Source: Pseudomonas chlororaphis (GTDB taxonomy: Bacteria > Pseudomonadota > Gammaproteobacteria > Pseudomonadales > Pseudomonadaceae). Taken from it: a DNA stretch of 64,000 nt. Both the position numbers and the translations under genes were made by a program. The notes beneath the pieces are model-generated. The model saw nothing but the letters and a program-made list of their open reading frames with translations, was not told the origin of the DNA and made no database searches. Positions 1 to 8,627 of this stretch are shown one piece after another. Position 1 is the first letter of the stretch. Every line of letters begins with the position of its first letter. The stretch covers positions 2,046,001-2,110,000 of the forward strand of contig NZ_MOAL01000004.1 of NCBI RefSeq assembly GCF_003731765.1, written 5' to 3'.

Positions 1-453
1 TTCGGCGTGGCGACGATCTCCGACCGCTTCGGCCGGCGTCCGACCCTGGTGCTGTTTTCGCTGATTGCCGCCTGCTGCCCGATCGCCCTGCTCTACGCCG
101 ACAGCCCGATGCTGATGGGCGCGCTGATGCTGCTGACCTATACGGGCCTGGGTTGCTTCACCCTGTTTATGGCGACCATTCCCGCGGAGACCGTGCCCCG
201 GGAAGTCATGGCCACCGCCCTGGGCATGATCATGGGCATCGGCGAACTGGTGGGCGGCTTTGTCTCGCCGACCATCGCCGGGTTTGCCGCCGACCGCTTC
301 GGCCTGTCCATCGTCATGTGGATCGCCTGCGGCGGCGCCTTGCTGGCCGCGCTGCTGGCCCTGTTCCTCAAGGAAACCGCCCCGGCAGTACTCGCTCGTG
401 GCCGCCGTGCCGAACCCTCCGCGTCTTGCGCCCTGCAAGGAAACCAGCCATGA
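1..453 (+). CDS. MFS transporter, C-terminal part (5' end outside window)
   Basis: This is the last ~150 residues of a major facilitator superfamily permease. The frame is open from base 1, so the gene starts before the window. A loop motif DRFGRRP near the left edge matches the conserved MFS A-type loop, and three to four hydrophobic helices follow (LVLFSLIAACCPIALLYA, MLMGALMLLTYTGLGCFTLF and a C-terminal IVMWIACGGALLAALLALF). MFS carriers are usually about 400-450 aa, so roughly two thirds is missing. The stop codon overlaps the next ATG (ATGA at 450-453), which implies translational coupling to the dehydrogenase. The substrate cannot be read from this fragment; the neighbours suggest a sugar, polyol or organic acid. 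Confidence 0.85.
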   Translation, partial: FGVATISDRFGRRPTLVLFSLIAACCPIALLYADSPMLMGALMLLTYTGLGCFTLFMATIPAETVPREVMATALGMIMGIGELVGGFVSPTIAGFAADRFGLSIVMWIACGGALLAALLALFLKETAPAVLARGRRAEPSASCALQGNQP

Positions 454-1499
454 AAGCACTGCGTTGGCATGCCGCCCGCGACCTGCGCCTGACCGATCTG
501 CAACTGCCGGAGCCCGGCCCGGGCGAGGTGTTGCTTCAGGTTGCCTATTGCGGCATCTGTGGCAGCGACCTGCACGAATACGCCGACGGCCCGCACTCGA
601 TTCCGCAACAGGTGGCGCACCCGCTGTCCGGTTGCCGTGCGCCCCTGACCCTCGGCCATGAATTCTGTGGCCAGGTCCTGGCCCTGGGCCCAGGCGTCGA
701 CCAGGTGCAGGTGGGCAGCCGGGTGGCGGTAGAGCCCGAGTATCGCTGCGGCGATTGCCAGTACTGCCGAGCCGGCCAGTACAACCTCTGCCAGTCCATG
801 GGTTTTATCGGCCTGATGGGCGATGGCGGTTTCGCCGAGCAGGTGCTGGTGCCGGCCTACATGCTGCACCTGCTGCCGGACTCGGTGAGCTTCAAGCAGG
901 CCGCGGTGCTGGAACCGGCGGCAGTGGCCTTTCACGCGCTGAACCAAAGCAGCCTCAAGGCCGGTGACAGTTGCGTGGTGTTCGGCCTCGGCCCTATCGG
1001 CCTGCTGTTGATCCTGTTGGCACGCCTGCGCGGCGTGGAACGGATCTACGCCGTGGACATCAGCCCGGAACGGCGGCAACTGGCCCGCGACTTCGGCGCC
1101 CTGGAGGTGCTCGATGGCCATGCCGAAGACCTGCCGCAACGCCTGCATCACCTCAGCGGCGGCGGCTTCGACACCGCCTTCGAAGCCGCTGGCAGCCAGT
1201 CGACCCTGAGCCTCGCCCTGCAGGCACTGCGCAAGGGCGGCGAGGTGGTGCTGGTGGGGTTGATGGGCCAGGTCAGCATCGACGCTTTCCACCTGGTCAA
1301 CAACGAACTGCGCCTGCTCGGCAGCGTGGGCTATCGCCATGCCTATCCGCCCCTGATCGAACTGCTGGCCAGCGGCCAACTCGACCTGACGCGCGTCATC
1401 ACCCGCTGCGTCACCCTTGACCAAGCCGTAGCGCAGGGCTTCGAAGCGCTGTTGCAGGACAAAAGCCAGATCAAGGTGATTGTGGGTGGGGAGCGCTGA
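450..1499 (+). CDS. Zinc-dependent alcohol/polyol dehydrogenase (butanediol/sorbitol dehydrogenase-like, MDR family)
   Basis: A 349-aa medium-chain dehydrogenase that oxidises a secondary alcohol or polyol with NAD(P). Catalytic zinc ligands lie in CGICGSDLHEY and LTLGHEFCG. The structural zinc site is the four-cysteine lobe CGDCQYCRAGQYNLC. The Rossmann motif is GLGPIG, followed by an acidic residue at the end of the second strand (AVDIS), which usually favours NAD. The ATG at 450 overlaps the MFS stop by 4 bp and gives the normal N-terminus; an open frame upstream only shadows the MFS gene. With the permease, porin and GMC oxidoreductase it forms a small catabolic cluster. The closest recognisable type is 2,3-butanediol or L-idonate/sorbitol dehydrogenase; the substrate is not determined. 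Confidence 0.85.
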   Translation: MKALRWHAARDLRLTDLQLPEPGPGEVLLQVAYCGICGSDLHEYADGPHSIPQQVAHPLSGCRAPLTLGHEFCGQVLALGPGVDQVQVGSRVAVEPEYRCGDCQYCRAGQYNLCQSMGFIGLMGDGGFAEQVLVPAYMLHLLPDSVSFKQAAVLEPAAVAFHALNQSSLKAGDSCVVFGLGPIGLLLILLARLRGVERIYAVDISPERRQLARDFGALEVLDGHAEDLPQRLHHLSGGGFDTAFEAAGSQSTLSLALQALRKGGEVVLVGLMGQVSIDAFHLVNNELRLLGSVGYRHAYPPLIELLASGQLDLTRVITRCVTLDQAVAQGFEALLQDKSQIKVIVGGER

Positions 1500-1500
1500 G

Positions 1501-1556
1501 CCTCAAGCGTTGAGCTTCAAGCCTCAAGCTCGCCACTTGAGGCTTGAAGCTCGCAA
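1501..1556. repeat. Heptamer repeat array with perfect 16-bp inverted repeat
   Basis: Right after the dehydrogenase stop, the sequence reads as eight consecutive 7-bp units: CCTCAAG, CGTTGAG, CTTCAAG, CCTCAAG, CTCGCCA, CTTGAGG, CTTGAAG, CTCGCAA. Units 1513-1528 and 1536-1551 form a perfect 16-bp inverted repeat with a 7-nt loop, so the RNA would fold into a strong hairpin. The same units recur at 21183-21217 and 42460-42501. It probably acts as an intercistronic hairpin or terminator; there is no T-run. Confidence 0.75.
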
Positions 1557-1595
1557 CTACCACCGACCCAACAACAATAAAAACGAGTAACGCCC

Positions 1596-2891
1596 ATGAA
1601 CACCCTTCCCCTGCTGTGCCCGCTGCTTGCAGCGCTTGTGTTCACTCCGCTGTGCCAGGCCGATGTACCGAGCCGTGAAGGCCCGTTAGCCGGGCTCGGT
1701 GAGCAATTGGCCGCTTACGGCATTCAACCCCATGTGCAGTTCTGGAACCTGTCGATGAAGAATTTCGACACCGGGCCGCGGGAGCACAGCGTCGGCAACA
1801 GCGGCGACCTGTTCGTCGGCGCCGATGTCGACCTGAACACCCTCGCTGGCCTCGAAGGCGCGAGTGTTCATTTCGAGGAAACCCTGTTCATCCTCGACAC
1901 CGCCACCGGTCAGCCGACTTCACGTAACTGGCAAGGCGCCGCCGGCAGTTATTTTGCCGGGGCGCCGATCCACAACGACATCACCAGCAACCAACTGAGC
2001 CTGCTGACCTACCAGCAGACCTGGCTCGACGGCCAGCTCGACATGAGCCTGGGGCGCACCAATGCCCGGCGCTATTTCTATATCTACAACTGCGAAACGG
2101 TGGTCACCTGCAACGACCCGATCATTGATTCGTCCACCGGCATCCTGCCGCCGCCCTATGGCAGTTGGGGCGGCTACCTGAAGTACCAGCCGACACCCGG
2201 TTTCTATGTGCACGCCGGTGCCTTCGAGTCGAACCCGGCGGACTACCTGAAAAAGCGCAAGGGCCTGGACTTCAGCACCGACGACGCCAGCGGCACCAGC
2301 CTGCTGCTGGGCATCGGCAGCAAGAATGACGGGGCCTACAGCGCCCACTACGAACTCAACGGCTACTACAACACCGCCAACCAGCAAGACCCGCTGACCG
2401 GCGCCAGCGAGCACGGCACCCACGGTGCCTTCTTCAAGTTCCAGCAAGGCTTCTGGCGGGCCGACGGCGGCCGGGGCACCGCCCCCCAGGCGCTGTTGGC
2501 ATTTGGTTCGCTGTCGGTGGCCGCCGATGACAAACAGCCCTTCAGCCATTTCGCCGAGGCCGGCCTGACCTACCTCGCGCCCTTCGACCGCCCCCAGGAC
2601 AAGCTCAACCTCAAGGCCAGTTACCTGCGCATCAACGACCACCAGTTGCGCTTCCAGCAACAGGCACGGATCGCCAACGGCGGCGACACCCGCCTGGGCG
2701 AGCGCAATGTCTACGCCATCGAGGCCAACGGCCACTTCGCCCTGACTCGGCACCTGGCGCTGGAGCCCAGCGTCCAGTACCTGATCAACCCGGACAACTT
2801 CTACAACCCAGAAGCTCGCGAGCTGAGCGGCAACGGCTTTGTCGTCGGCCTGCAAGTCATGTTCGACGTCGGCGCGGCCCTGGGCCTGTAA
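1596..2891 (+). CDS. Carbohydrate-selective porin, OprB-like
   Basis: A 431-aa outer-membrane beta-barrel porin with a signal peptide (residues 1-22, ending LCQA). The mature part is rich in alternating aromatic/polar strands and shows family features such as a DLNTLAGLEG-type segment, the motif SLGRTNARRYFY and the cysteine pair CETVVTC. The C-terminal strand runs through VVGLQVMFDVG. The length matches OprB porins (about 420-450 aa), which let sugars and polyols cross the outer membrane. It lies between a dehydrogenase and a GMC oxidoreductase on the same strand, so it probably admits the substrate of this cluster. The ATG at 1596 follows a purine-rich stretch (AAAAACGAGTAACGCCC). Confidence 0.75.
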   Translation: MNTLPLLCPLLAALVFTPLCQADVPSREGPLAGLGEQLAAYGIQPHVQFWNLSMKNFDTGPREHSVGNSGDLFVGADVDLNTLAGLEGASVHFEETLFILDTATGQPTSRNWQGAAGSYFAGAPIHNDITSNQLSLLTYQQTWLDGQLDMSLGRTNARRYFYIYNCETVVTCNDPIIDSSTGILPPPYGSWGGYLKYQPTPGFYVHAGAFESNPADYLKKRKGLDFSTDDASGTSLLLGIGSKNDGAYSAHYELNGYYNTANQQDPLTGASEHGTHGAFFKFQQGFWRADGGRGTAPQALLAFGSLSVAADDKQPFSHFAEAGLTYLAPFDRPQDKLNLKASYLRINDHQLRFQQQARIANGGDTRLGERNVYAIEANGHFALTRHLALEPSVQYLINPDNFYNPEARELSGNGFVVGLQVMFDVGAALGL

Positions 2892-2923
2892 ACCTGCTTC
2901 CTACTGCCAACGAGGTATCTACC

Positions 2924-4603
2924 ATGACTGATTCTGCGCCACGTTCATTCGACTACATCGTGGTCGGTGCCGGCTCGGCCGGTTGCGTGCTGGCCAATCG
3001 TCTGTCGGCCGATCCGCAGACCAGCGTCTGCCTGATCGAGGCCGGCCCCAGCGACCGCAGCCTGTTTCCTGGCGCCTATGTGCGCACCCCGGCGGGCATC
3101 ATCCGCCTGATCGCCAACCCGAAGTGGAACTGGATGCATCAGTTCAGTGCCCAGGCGGAGAGCGGCAACCGCCCGATCCCCTGCCCCCGCGGCCGGCTCT
3201 GGGGCGGCTCCAGCGCCATCAACGGGATGATTTACATCCGCGGCCACCGCAACGACTACGACCGCTGGGCGGCGGCCGGCAACCCGGGCTGGAGCTACGA
3301 CGAACTGCTGCCGTACTTCCTGCGCTCGGAACACTTCGAGCCCGGCGCCTCACCCTGGCATGGGCAAGGCGGCGAACTCAACGTCGCCGCGCAGCGCAGC
3401 CCCAGCCCGATCAACCCGGTGTTCTATCAGGCCGCCAAGGAACTGGGCTGGCACTACAACCCGGACTTCAACGGCGAGGAACAGGAAGGCTACGGCCCCT
3501 TTCACGTCACCCAGATCAACGGTGAACGCTGCAGCGCCGCGCGGGCCTTCCTGCACCCGGTGCTGTCGCGTCCCAACCTCTGCGTCTTGAGCTCGACCCT
3601 GACCCACCGCGTGCTGCTGGACGGCGATCGTGCCTGCGGCGTCGAGGTCAGCCAGGAGGGCACCGTGTTCCAGTTACAGGCCCGACGCGAAGTGATCCTC
3701 AGCGCTGGCGCCATCAACTCACCGCAAATACTGCTGCTCTCCGGCATCGGCGCCACCGCCGAACTGCAGCGCCATGGCATCGCCCAGCGCCACGAACTGC
3801 CGGGGGTCGGCCACAACCTGCAAGACCATCAAGACGTGGTGCTGATGTACCGCTGCGACAGCGAGCTGACCTACGGGGTGTCGGCCAAAGGCCTGCTGCC
3901 CCTGGCCCGCTCGCCCTGGCAATACCTGAGCCGACGCCGCGGCCCCATGACCTCCAACACCGTGGAATCCGGCGCGTTCCTGCGCCTGCAACCCGAGGAT
4001 GCCGCGCCGGAACTGGGCCTGATCGTCGCCCCGGCGCTGAAGAACCAGCCACAGCGCCTGGTGCCATTCGGCCATGGCGTCAGCCTGCACATCGCCGTGA
4101 TGCACCCGCAAAGTCGCGGCCAGGTCCGGCTGCACTCCGCCGATCCCCATGACAGGCCCGTCATCGACAGTCACTTCCTCAGCCACCCGGAGGACCTGCG
4201 CAAACTGGTAGAAGGCGTGCGCCTGGTGCGCAAGCTGACGGCGAGCAAGGCATTCGCCCAGCGTCTCAAGGGCGAATTGATACCCGGCCCCCAGGTCGAG
4301 AGCCAGGCGCAGATCGAACAGTGGGTTCGCGACAACCTCGGCACCGTGTTCCACCCCGTCGGCACCTGCAAAATGGGCCACGACGCGCTGGCGGTGGTCG
4401 ACGACCAACTGCGGGTCCACGGCCTGCAAGGCCTGCGCGTGGCCGACGCCTCGATCATGCCCAGCCTGACCACCGGCAACACCAACGCCGCAGCCATCAT
4501 GATCGGCGAAAAAGCCGCGGACCTGGTGCTGGGTAAAACACCGCCCACCACTCGCCCACTCGCTCGTCTAGAGCAACAGGTGCCTTCGTTGGCTGTGGGG
4601 TAA
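2924..4603 (+). CDS. GMC family FAD-dependent oxidoreductase (choline/alcohol dehydrogenase-like)
   Basis: A 559-aa flavoprotein of the glucose-methanol-choline family. The FAD dinucleotide-binding motif is YIVVGAGSAGCVLANRLS at residues ~11-28. GMC signature 1 is GRLWGGSSAINGMIYIRGH and signature 2 is GAINSPQILLLSGIG. The active-site histidine lies in FHPVGTCKMG and the second catalytic position (Asn) in TTGNTNAAA. Length and motifs resemble BetA/AlkJ-type alcohol dehydrogenases that oxidise a primary alcohol to the aldehyde and pass electrons to the quinone pool. It sits 32 bp after the porin gene, apparently in the same operon. The substrate is unknown; choline is unlikely because betB and betI are not adjacent. 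Confidence 0.85.
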   Translation: MTDSAPRSFDYIVVGAGSAGCVLANRLSADPQTSVCLIEAGPSDRSLFPGAYVRTPAGIIRLIANPKWNWMHQFSAQAESGNRPIPCPRGRLWGGSSAINGMIYIRGHRNDYDRWAAAGNPGWSYDELLPYFLRSEHFEPGASPWHGQGGELNVAAQRSPSPINPVFYQAAKELGWHYNPDFNGEEQEGYGPFHVTQINGERCSAARAFLHPVLSRPNLCVLSSTLTHRVLLDGDRACGVEVSQEGTVFQLQARREVILSAGAINSPQILLLSGIGATAELQRHGIAQRHELPGVGHNLQDHQDVVLMYRCDSELTYGVSAKGLLPLARSPWQYLSRRRGPMTSNTVESGAFLRLQPEDAAPELGLIVAPALKNQPQRLVPFGHGVSLHIAVMHPQSRGQVRLHSADPHDRPVIDSHFLSHPEDLRKLVEGVRLVRKLTASKAFAQRLKGELIPGPQVESQAQIEQWVRDNLGTVFHPVGTCKMGHDALAVVDDQLRVHGLQGLRVADASIMPSLTTGNTNAAAIMIGEKAADLVLGKTPPTTRPLARLEQQVPSLAVG

Positions 4604-4651
4604 AAAGCGCAGGTGCTCGTCAGGGGTGGGTCTTGGGGTCAGTGGATTTGG

Positions 4652-4669
4652 TGCGCCCGATAGGGCGCA
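4652..4669. terminator. Hairpin between convergent genes
   Basis: TGCGCCC-gata-GGGCGCA is a perfect 7-bp stem with a 4-nt loop in the 146-bp gap between the converging GMC and nikR genes. There is no clear T-run, so it may be a REP-type or terminator hairpin. Confidence 0.4.
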
Positions 4670-4713
4670 TCAAACCGACAGCCAGGGTGTTGGGCGACGG
4701 CAAATCTACGCGA

Positions 4714-4731
4714 CCGAGGCCATGGCCTCGG
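4714..4731. repeat. Perfect 18-bp palindrome
   Basis: CCGAGGCCATGGCCTCGG is a perfect palindrome just beyond the nikR stop. It is followed by GCGGCGCCTACGGCAGG. It may be a REP remnant or part of a bidirectional terminator for the convergent GMC and nikR genes. Confidence 0.45.
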
Positions 4732-4749
4732 CGGCGCCTACGGCAGGAT

Positions 4750-5169
4750 CTAATCGTGTTCGTGCCCGATGTTATCGACCGGAATGATCTGCACATTGCC
4801 ATGCCGGACGCCGCGCTCAGCCATGACATGTTGCGCTAACTCCGTGACCTGCCCGGTAGGCCCTTTCAATACAGACACCTCAAGACAATTGCCGTGGTCA
4901 AGGTGCACGTGCAGGGTGGACATCGTCAGGTCATGGTGCGCATGGAACGTAGTATTCAAGCGCTTGGAAAGCTCACGGGTGTGGTGGTCGTAGACATAAC
5001 TCAAGGTGGCCACACAGTCAGCCTCGGGGTCTCCAGCCTCGGTGTCCGCTAACCCGGCTCGCAGCAAATCGCGAACAGCTTCAGAGCGGCCCTGATACCC
5101 GTGGGTGTCCACACGCCGGTCAATGGCGGCCAAGAGGTCCTCGTCCAATGTGATGGTTACTCGTTGCAT
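4750..5169 (-). CDS. nikR: Nickel-responsive repressor NikR
   Basis: A 139-aa ribbon-helix-helix regulator with a C-terminal ACT-like nickel-binding domain. The N-terminus (MQRVTITLDEDLLAAIDR) is the RHH DNA-binding strand and helix. The four high-affinity nickel ligands of E. coli NikR (His76, His87, His89, Cys95) are present at the same residue numbers here, in FHAHHD, HVHL and NC. It is divergent from nikABCDE across an 84-bp gap that contains an exact operator. On nickel binding it should repress the uptake operon and possibly itself. The length matches the family (133-140 aa). Confidence 0.95.
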   Translation of the reverse strand: MQRVTITLDEDLLAAIDRRVDTHGYQGRSEAVRDLLRAGLADTEAGDPEADCVATLSYVYDHHTRELSKRLNTTFHAHHDLTMSTLHVHLDHGNCLEVSVLKGPTGQVTELAQHVMAERGVRHGNVQIIPVDNIGHEHD

Positions 5170-5184
5170 TAATACCTTCCGCCA

Positions 5185-5212
5185 GTATGAGCTTTACCAA
5201 TAGACATCATAC
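5185..5212. promoter_or_regulatory. NikR operator, GTATGA-N16-TCATAC
   Basis: GTATGA (5185-5190) and TCATAC (5207-5212) are separated by exactly 16 bp. This equals the 28-bp palindrome known for the E. coli nik promoter, with no mismatch in the half-sites. It lies 15 bp from the nikR start and 41 bp before the nikA ATG, so it can control both directions. Confidence 0.93.
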
Positions 5213-5253
5213 TTATCGATGAATACTCTATGCCCGCCATCATTTGGGGGGAC

Positions 5254-6843
5254 ATGAGTGTGAAGCAGAGAAGGACGAAACAAAAGATCGGTCGATGGAT
5301 CCAGGCGGCGTGTCTTGCAGCAGGTCTCTTGAACATTGCCAGTGCCCATGCCGAATCGTCACGCGCAACGCTCACTTACAGCTGGCCCACCAACGCTGGC
5401 CCGCTAGATCCCAGAGGCTATTCGCCCAACCAAATGTACGCCCAGGCCATGGTCTATGAACCCTTGGTGCGCTACACCGCAGCAGGCTCGCTGGAGCCGT
5501 GGTTAGCCAAAAGTTGGAGCATTTCACCGGACGGTAAAACCTACACCTTCGAACTTCGTGAGGGTGTGACGTTCAGCGACGGAACCCCGTTCGACGCGGC
5601 TGCCGCCAAGGCCAACCTGGACGCCGTGCTGGCCAACAGCAAAAGACACCAATGGATGGAGCTGGTCACAACCCTTGAGCGCGTGGAAGCACCCGATCCC
5701 CAGACCTTGGTACTGGTCCTCAAACACCCCTATTACCCCACCCTGCTTGAACTGGCCCAAGTCCGCCCCCTGCGCTTTGCGACCCCCCATGCGAAACAGG
5801 GAAGCCCTATCGGTACAGGGCCATGGAAACTTGTCGAGACCCGCCGTGGCGAGTACGACCGTTTCCAGCGAAACGAGCATTACTGGGGGGCAAAACCTGC
5901 GTACGAAGCAGTGCTGGTCAAAGTGATCTCCGACCCGGACAGCCGCGCCATCGCCCTGCAGACCGGGGAGCTGGACCTGATCCAAGGCGCGGAAGGCGAA
6001 ATATCGCCGGGCACCTTCGTACGGCTTCGTGAAGCCGGTTTCCGCGCCGCCCTCTCAGCACCCTTGGCAACGCGCACGCTGGCAATGAACACTGGCCGGG
6101 CACCCACCAATGACCTGGCGGTACGTCGGGCCATCAATCAGGCCGTAGACAAAGACACGATCATCGCCAAGGTGCTGCATGGCCTGGAACCGCGCGCTGA
6201 TGCCTTGTTCTCCAACAACATGCCGTACACCGACATTGGTCTCAAAGCCCTGCCCTTCGACCCGGCTGCCGCGCGCAGGACCCTTGAGGAGGCCGGCTGG
6301 AAGCCGTCTTCGGCCAAAGGGCCTTTGCGGAAGGACGGCCAGCCACTGAGCATCGAACTGTGTTTCCTGGGCACCAGCGCGTTGCAAAAAAGCCTGGCTG
6401 AGGTCATCCAGGGCGAGTTGGCGAAAATCGGTATTGAGGTGCAACTGCGTGCCGAAGAAGAAGGCGCGTTGGTACAACGTCAGCGTGAAGGCCGCTTCGG
6501 CATGATCTTCGCCGACACCTGGGGTGCTCCCTACGATCCCCATTCATTCATCAGTTCCATGCGCTACGCCGGACACGCTGATTACATGGCCCAGCGCGGC
6601 TTGCCGATGAAAGACGCCATCGACCGCAAGATTGCCGACGTATTGGCCAGCACCCAAGAGCAGGCGCGCGCCGAAGGTTACCGGGAAATTCTAACCACCC
6701 TGCAAGAGCAGGCTGTGTACCTGCCAATTTCCCACCTCACAGCCATCAGCGTCAGTCGCCCAGTTGTTGAAGGCGTCGAATTCGGCAGTACGCTATTCGA
6801 TGTACCTTTCGAACGTATGCGTCCCGTCAGCGGGAAGCCTTAA
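5254..6843 (+). CDS. nikA: Nickel ABC transporter, periplasmic nickel-binding protein NikA
   Basis: A 529-aa solute-binding protein of the SBP_bac_5 (oligopeptide/nickel) family that captures Ni(II), probably as a small-ligand complex, in the periplasm. A signal peptide ends near ASAHA. The mature protein begins with the NikA-type region LTYSWPTNAGPLDPRGYSPN and contains EPWLAKSWSISPDGKTYTFELREGV, typical of this group. The ATG at 5254 is preferred because GGGGGG lies just upstream; an in-frame ATG at 5230 has no ribosome-binding site and would prepend eight residues. First gene of nikABCDE, 3 bp ahead of nikB. The NikR operator upstream supports nickel rather than peptide as substrate. Confidence 0.92.
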   Translation: MSVKQRRTKQKIGRWIQAACLAAGLLNIASAHAESSRATLTYSWPTNAGPLDPRGYSPNQMYAQAMVYEPLVRYTAAGSLEPWLAKSWSISPDGKTYTFELREGVTFSDGTPFDAAAAKANLDAVLANSKRHQWMELVTTLERVEAPDPQTLVLVLKHPYYPTLLELAQVRPLRFATPHAKQGSPIGTGPWKLVETRRGEYDRFQRNEHYWGAKPAYEAVLVKVISDPDSRAIALQTGELDLIQGAEGEISPGTFVRLREAGFRAALSAPLATRTLAMNTGRAPTNDLAVRRAINQAVDKDTIIAKVLHGLEPRADALFSNNMPYTDIGLKALPFDPAAARRTLEEAGWKPSSAKGPLRKDGQPLSIELCFLGTSALQKSLAEVIQGELAKIGIEVQLRAEEEGALVQRQREGRFGMIFADTWGAPYDPHSFISSMRYAGHADYMAQRGLPMKDAIDRKIADVLASTQEQARAEGYREILTTLQEQAVYLPISHLTAISVSRPVVEGVEFGSTLFDVPFERMRPVSGKP

Positions 6844-6846
6844 GCC

Positions 6847-7788
6847 ATGTTGCGTTATGTACTCCTGCGTCTGGTCCTACTGATTCCCGTGCTGCTTGGG
6901 GTTTCGCTGATCGTTTTCACACTGTTGCACCTGGGCAATGGCGACCCAGCACTGGATTATCTGCGGCTTTCGCAGATCCCGCCCACCGATGCAGCGTTGC
7001 AGGAAGCACGACATGCACTCGGCCTGGACCGACCGTTGCCCGAGCAATATCTGACCTGGCTGTGGAATGCGTTGCACTTGGATTTCGGTACGTCCTACAT
7101 CACGGGACGACCGGTGCTGGATGATCTGTTGTACTACCTGCCTGCCACCCTGCAACTGGGTGGACTGGCTCTGGCATCGACCCTGCTGATGAGTATCCCG
7201 CTAGGCCTGGCGGCGGCACGCTGGCGCGGACGCTGGCCTGATCAGTTGGTACGTCTGGTCACCTTCATCGGTGTGTCGATGCCCAATTTCTGGCTGGCCT
7301 TCCTGCTGATCGCGCTGTTCTCCCTGTGGCTCGGCTGGTTACCGCCCTTGGGCCGGGGCGACGCCGCGCACCTGGTGATGCCTGTCCTGGCGATCGCCTT
7401 GATGTCCATGTCGATCAATGCCCGGTTGTTGCGGGCCAGCCTGCTGGACGTCAGCCAACAGCGCCATGTGCTTTATGCGCGAGCACGGGGCCTGGACGAG
7501 CGGCGCGTCTGGCGCAGTCATATCCTGCGTAATGCCTGGATGCCACTGGTGACAGCCACCGGCATGCACATCGGCGAACTGCTCGGCGGCGCATTGGTGA
7601 TTGAAACCATTTTTGCCTGGCCAGGTGTGGGGCGTTTCGCCGTCGGTGCCGTGCTCAATCGCGACTTCCCAGTCATGCAGTGTTTTACCCTGCTGCTGAC
7701 CGCGCTGTTGGTGGTGTGCAATCTGATCGTGGACATCTGCTATGCCTGGCTTGATCCGCGCACACGACTGGCCGGGGTATCGGCATGA
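6847..7788 (+). CDS. nikB: Nickel ABC transporter permease NikB
   Basis: A 313-aa inner-membrane permease of the DppB/OppB type with about six helices. The N-terminal helix is RYVLLRLVLLIPVLLGVSLIVF. The family's cytoplasmic coupling (EAA) loop lies around YARARGLDERRVWRSHILRNA (residues ~213-233). It forms the translocation pore with NikC. It starts 3 bp after nikA, and its stop overlaps the nikC start by 4 bp (ATGA at 7785-7788). Confidence 0.92.
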   Translation: MLRYVLLRLVLLIPVLLGVSLIVFTLLHLGNGDPALDYLRLSQIPPTDAALQEARHALGLDRPLPEQYLTWLWNALHLDFGTSYITGRPVLDDLLYYLPATLQLGGLALASTLLMSIPLGLAAARWRGRWPDQLVRLVTFIGVSMPNFWLAFLLIALFSLWLGWLPPLGRGDAAHLVMPVLAIALMSMSINARLLRASLLDVSQQRHVLYARARGLDERRVWRSHILRNAWMPLVTATGMHIGELLGGALVIETIFAWPGVGRFAVGAVLNRDFPVMQCFTLLLTALLVVCNLIVDICYAWLDPRTRLAGVSA

Positions 7789-8627
7789 AAACTCTTGCAT
7801 CGTCAACGTCCACAGCGAATTGGGGACTGCGCCTGGGTTGCCTGATGGTCGGTGTCCTGGTCCTGTTGGCAGTCCTGGGACCTTGGCTCGCGCCTTATGA
7901 CCCGACGCTGGTCGATCTCAGCGAACGCTTGCTGCCTTCCAGCAGTCACCACTGGCTCGGTACTGACCATCTTGGACGGGATGTACTGTCCCGACTGATT
8001 GTCGGCGCCCAGCTATCGTTGGGCAGCGTCCTGATGACGCTCACACTGGTGTTGGCGCTGGGCATCGGAATAGGTGGCTTGGCTGGGTTTGTCGGCGGCC
8101 GAATCGACATGTTGCTGATGCGTCTGTGCGATATGTTCCTGACCTTCCCTACGCTGGTATTGGCGTTTTTCCTGATTGCTTTGCTCGGCACCGGCTTGAC
8201 CAACGTAATCATCGCCATCGCTCTCTCCCATTGGGCCTGGTACGCACGCATGGTGCGCGGCATGGTCATCGCCCAGCGCGGGCGTGATTACGTCATTGCC
8301 TCGCGCCTTGCCGGGGCTTCGCGCATTACCCGAGTTCGCCAGCACATCCTGCCCAATGTGGCGGGTCAGTTGCTGGTCCTCGCCTCGATGGACATCGGCC
8401 ATATGATGCTGCACGTGTCCGGGCTGTCATTTCTCGGGCTGGGTGTCAGCCCACCGACACCGGAATGGGGGGTGATGATCAACGACGCCAAAGAGTTCAT
8501 ATGGACCCAGCCCCAACTGCTGCTGTGGCCGGGGCTGATGATTTTCTTTTCGGTGATGGCCTTCAACCTGCTGGGCGATGCACTGCGAGACCGCCTCGAT
8601 CCGGCCCTGCGCACGGAGGTTAAATGA
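7785..8627 (+). CDS. nikC: Nickel ABC transporter permease NikC
   Basis: A 280-aa permease of the DppC/OppC type that partners NikB. It has an N-terminal helix (residues ~16-36), the family segment LLPSSSHHWLGTDHLGRDVLSRL (residues ~46-68) and the coupling loop DYVIASRLAGASRITRVRQHILPN. Both ends overlap neighbours by 4 bp (ATGA at 7785 and 8624), so translation is coupled through the operon. Confidence 0.92.
   Translation: MKTLASSTSTANWGLRLGCLMVGVLVLLAVLGPWLAPYDPTLVDLSERLLPSSSHHWLGTDHLGRDVLSRLIVGAQLSLGSVLMTLTLVLALGIGIGGLAGFVGGRIDMLLMRLCDMFLTFPTLVLAFFLIALLGTGLTNVIIAIALSHWAWYARMVRGMVIAQRGRDYVIASRLAGASRITRVRQHILPNVAGQLLVLASMDIGHMMLHVSGLSFLGLGVSPPTPEWGVMINDAKEFIWTQPQLLLWPGLMIFFSVMAFNLLGDALRDRLDPALRTEVK

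Noticed and set aside
5230..5253. Upstream ATG of nikA
   Set aside because: It lacks a ribosome-binding site; the ATG at 5254 has a G-rich one and gives a normal signal peptide.
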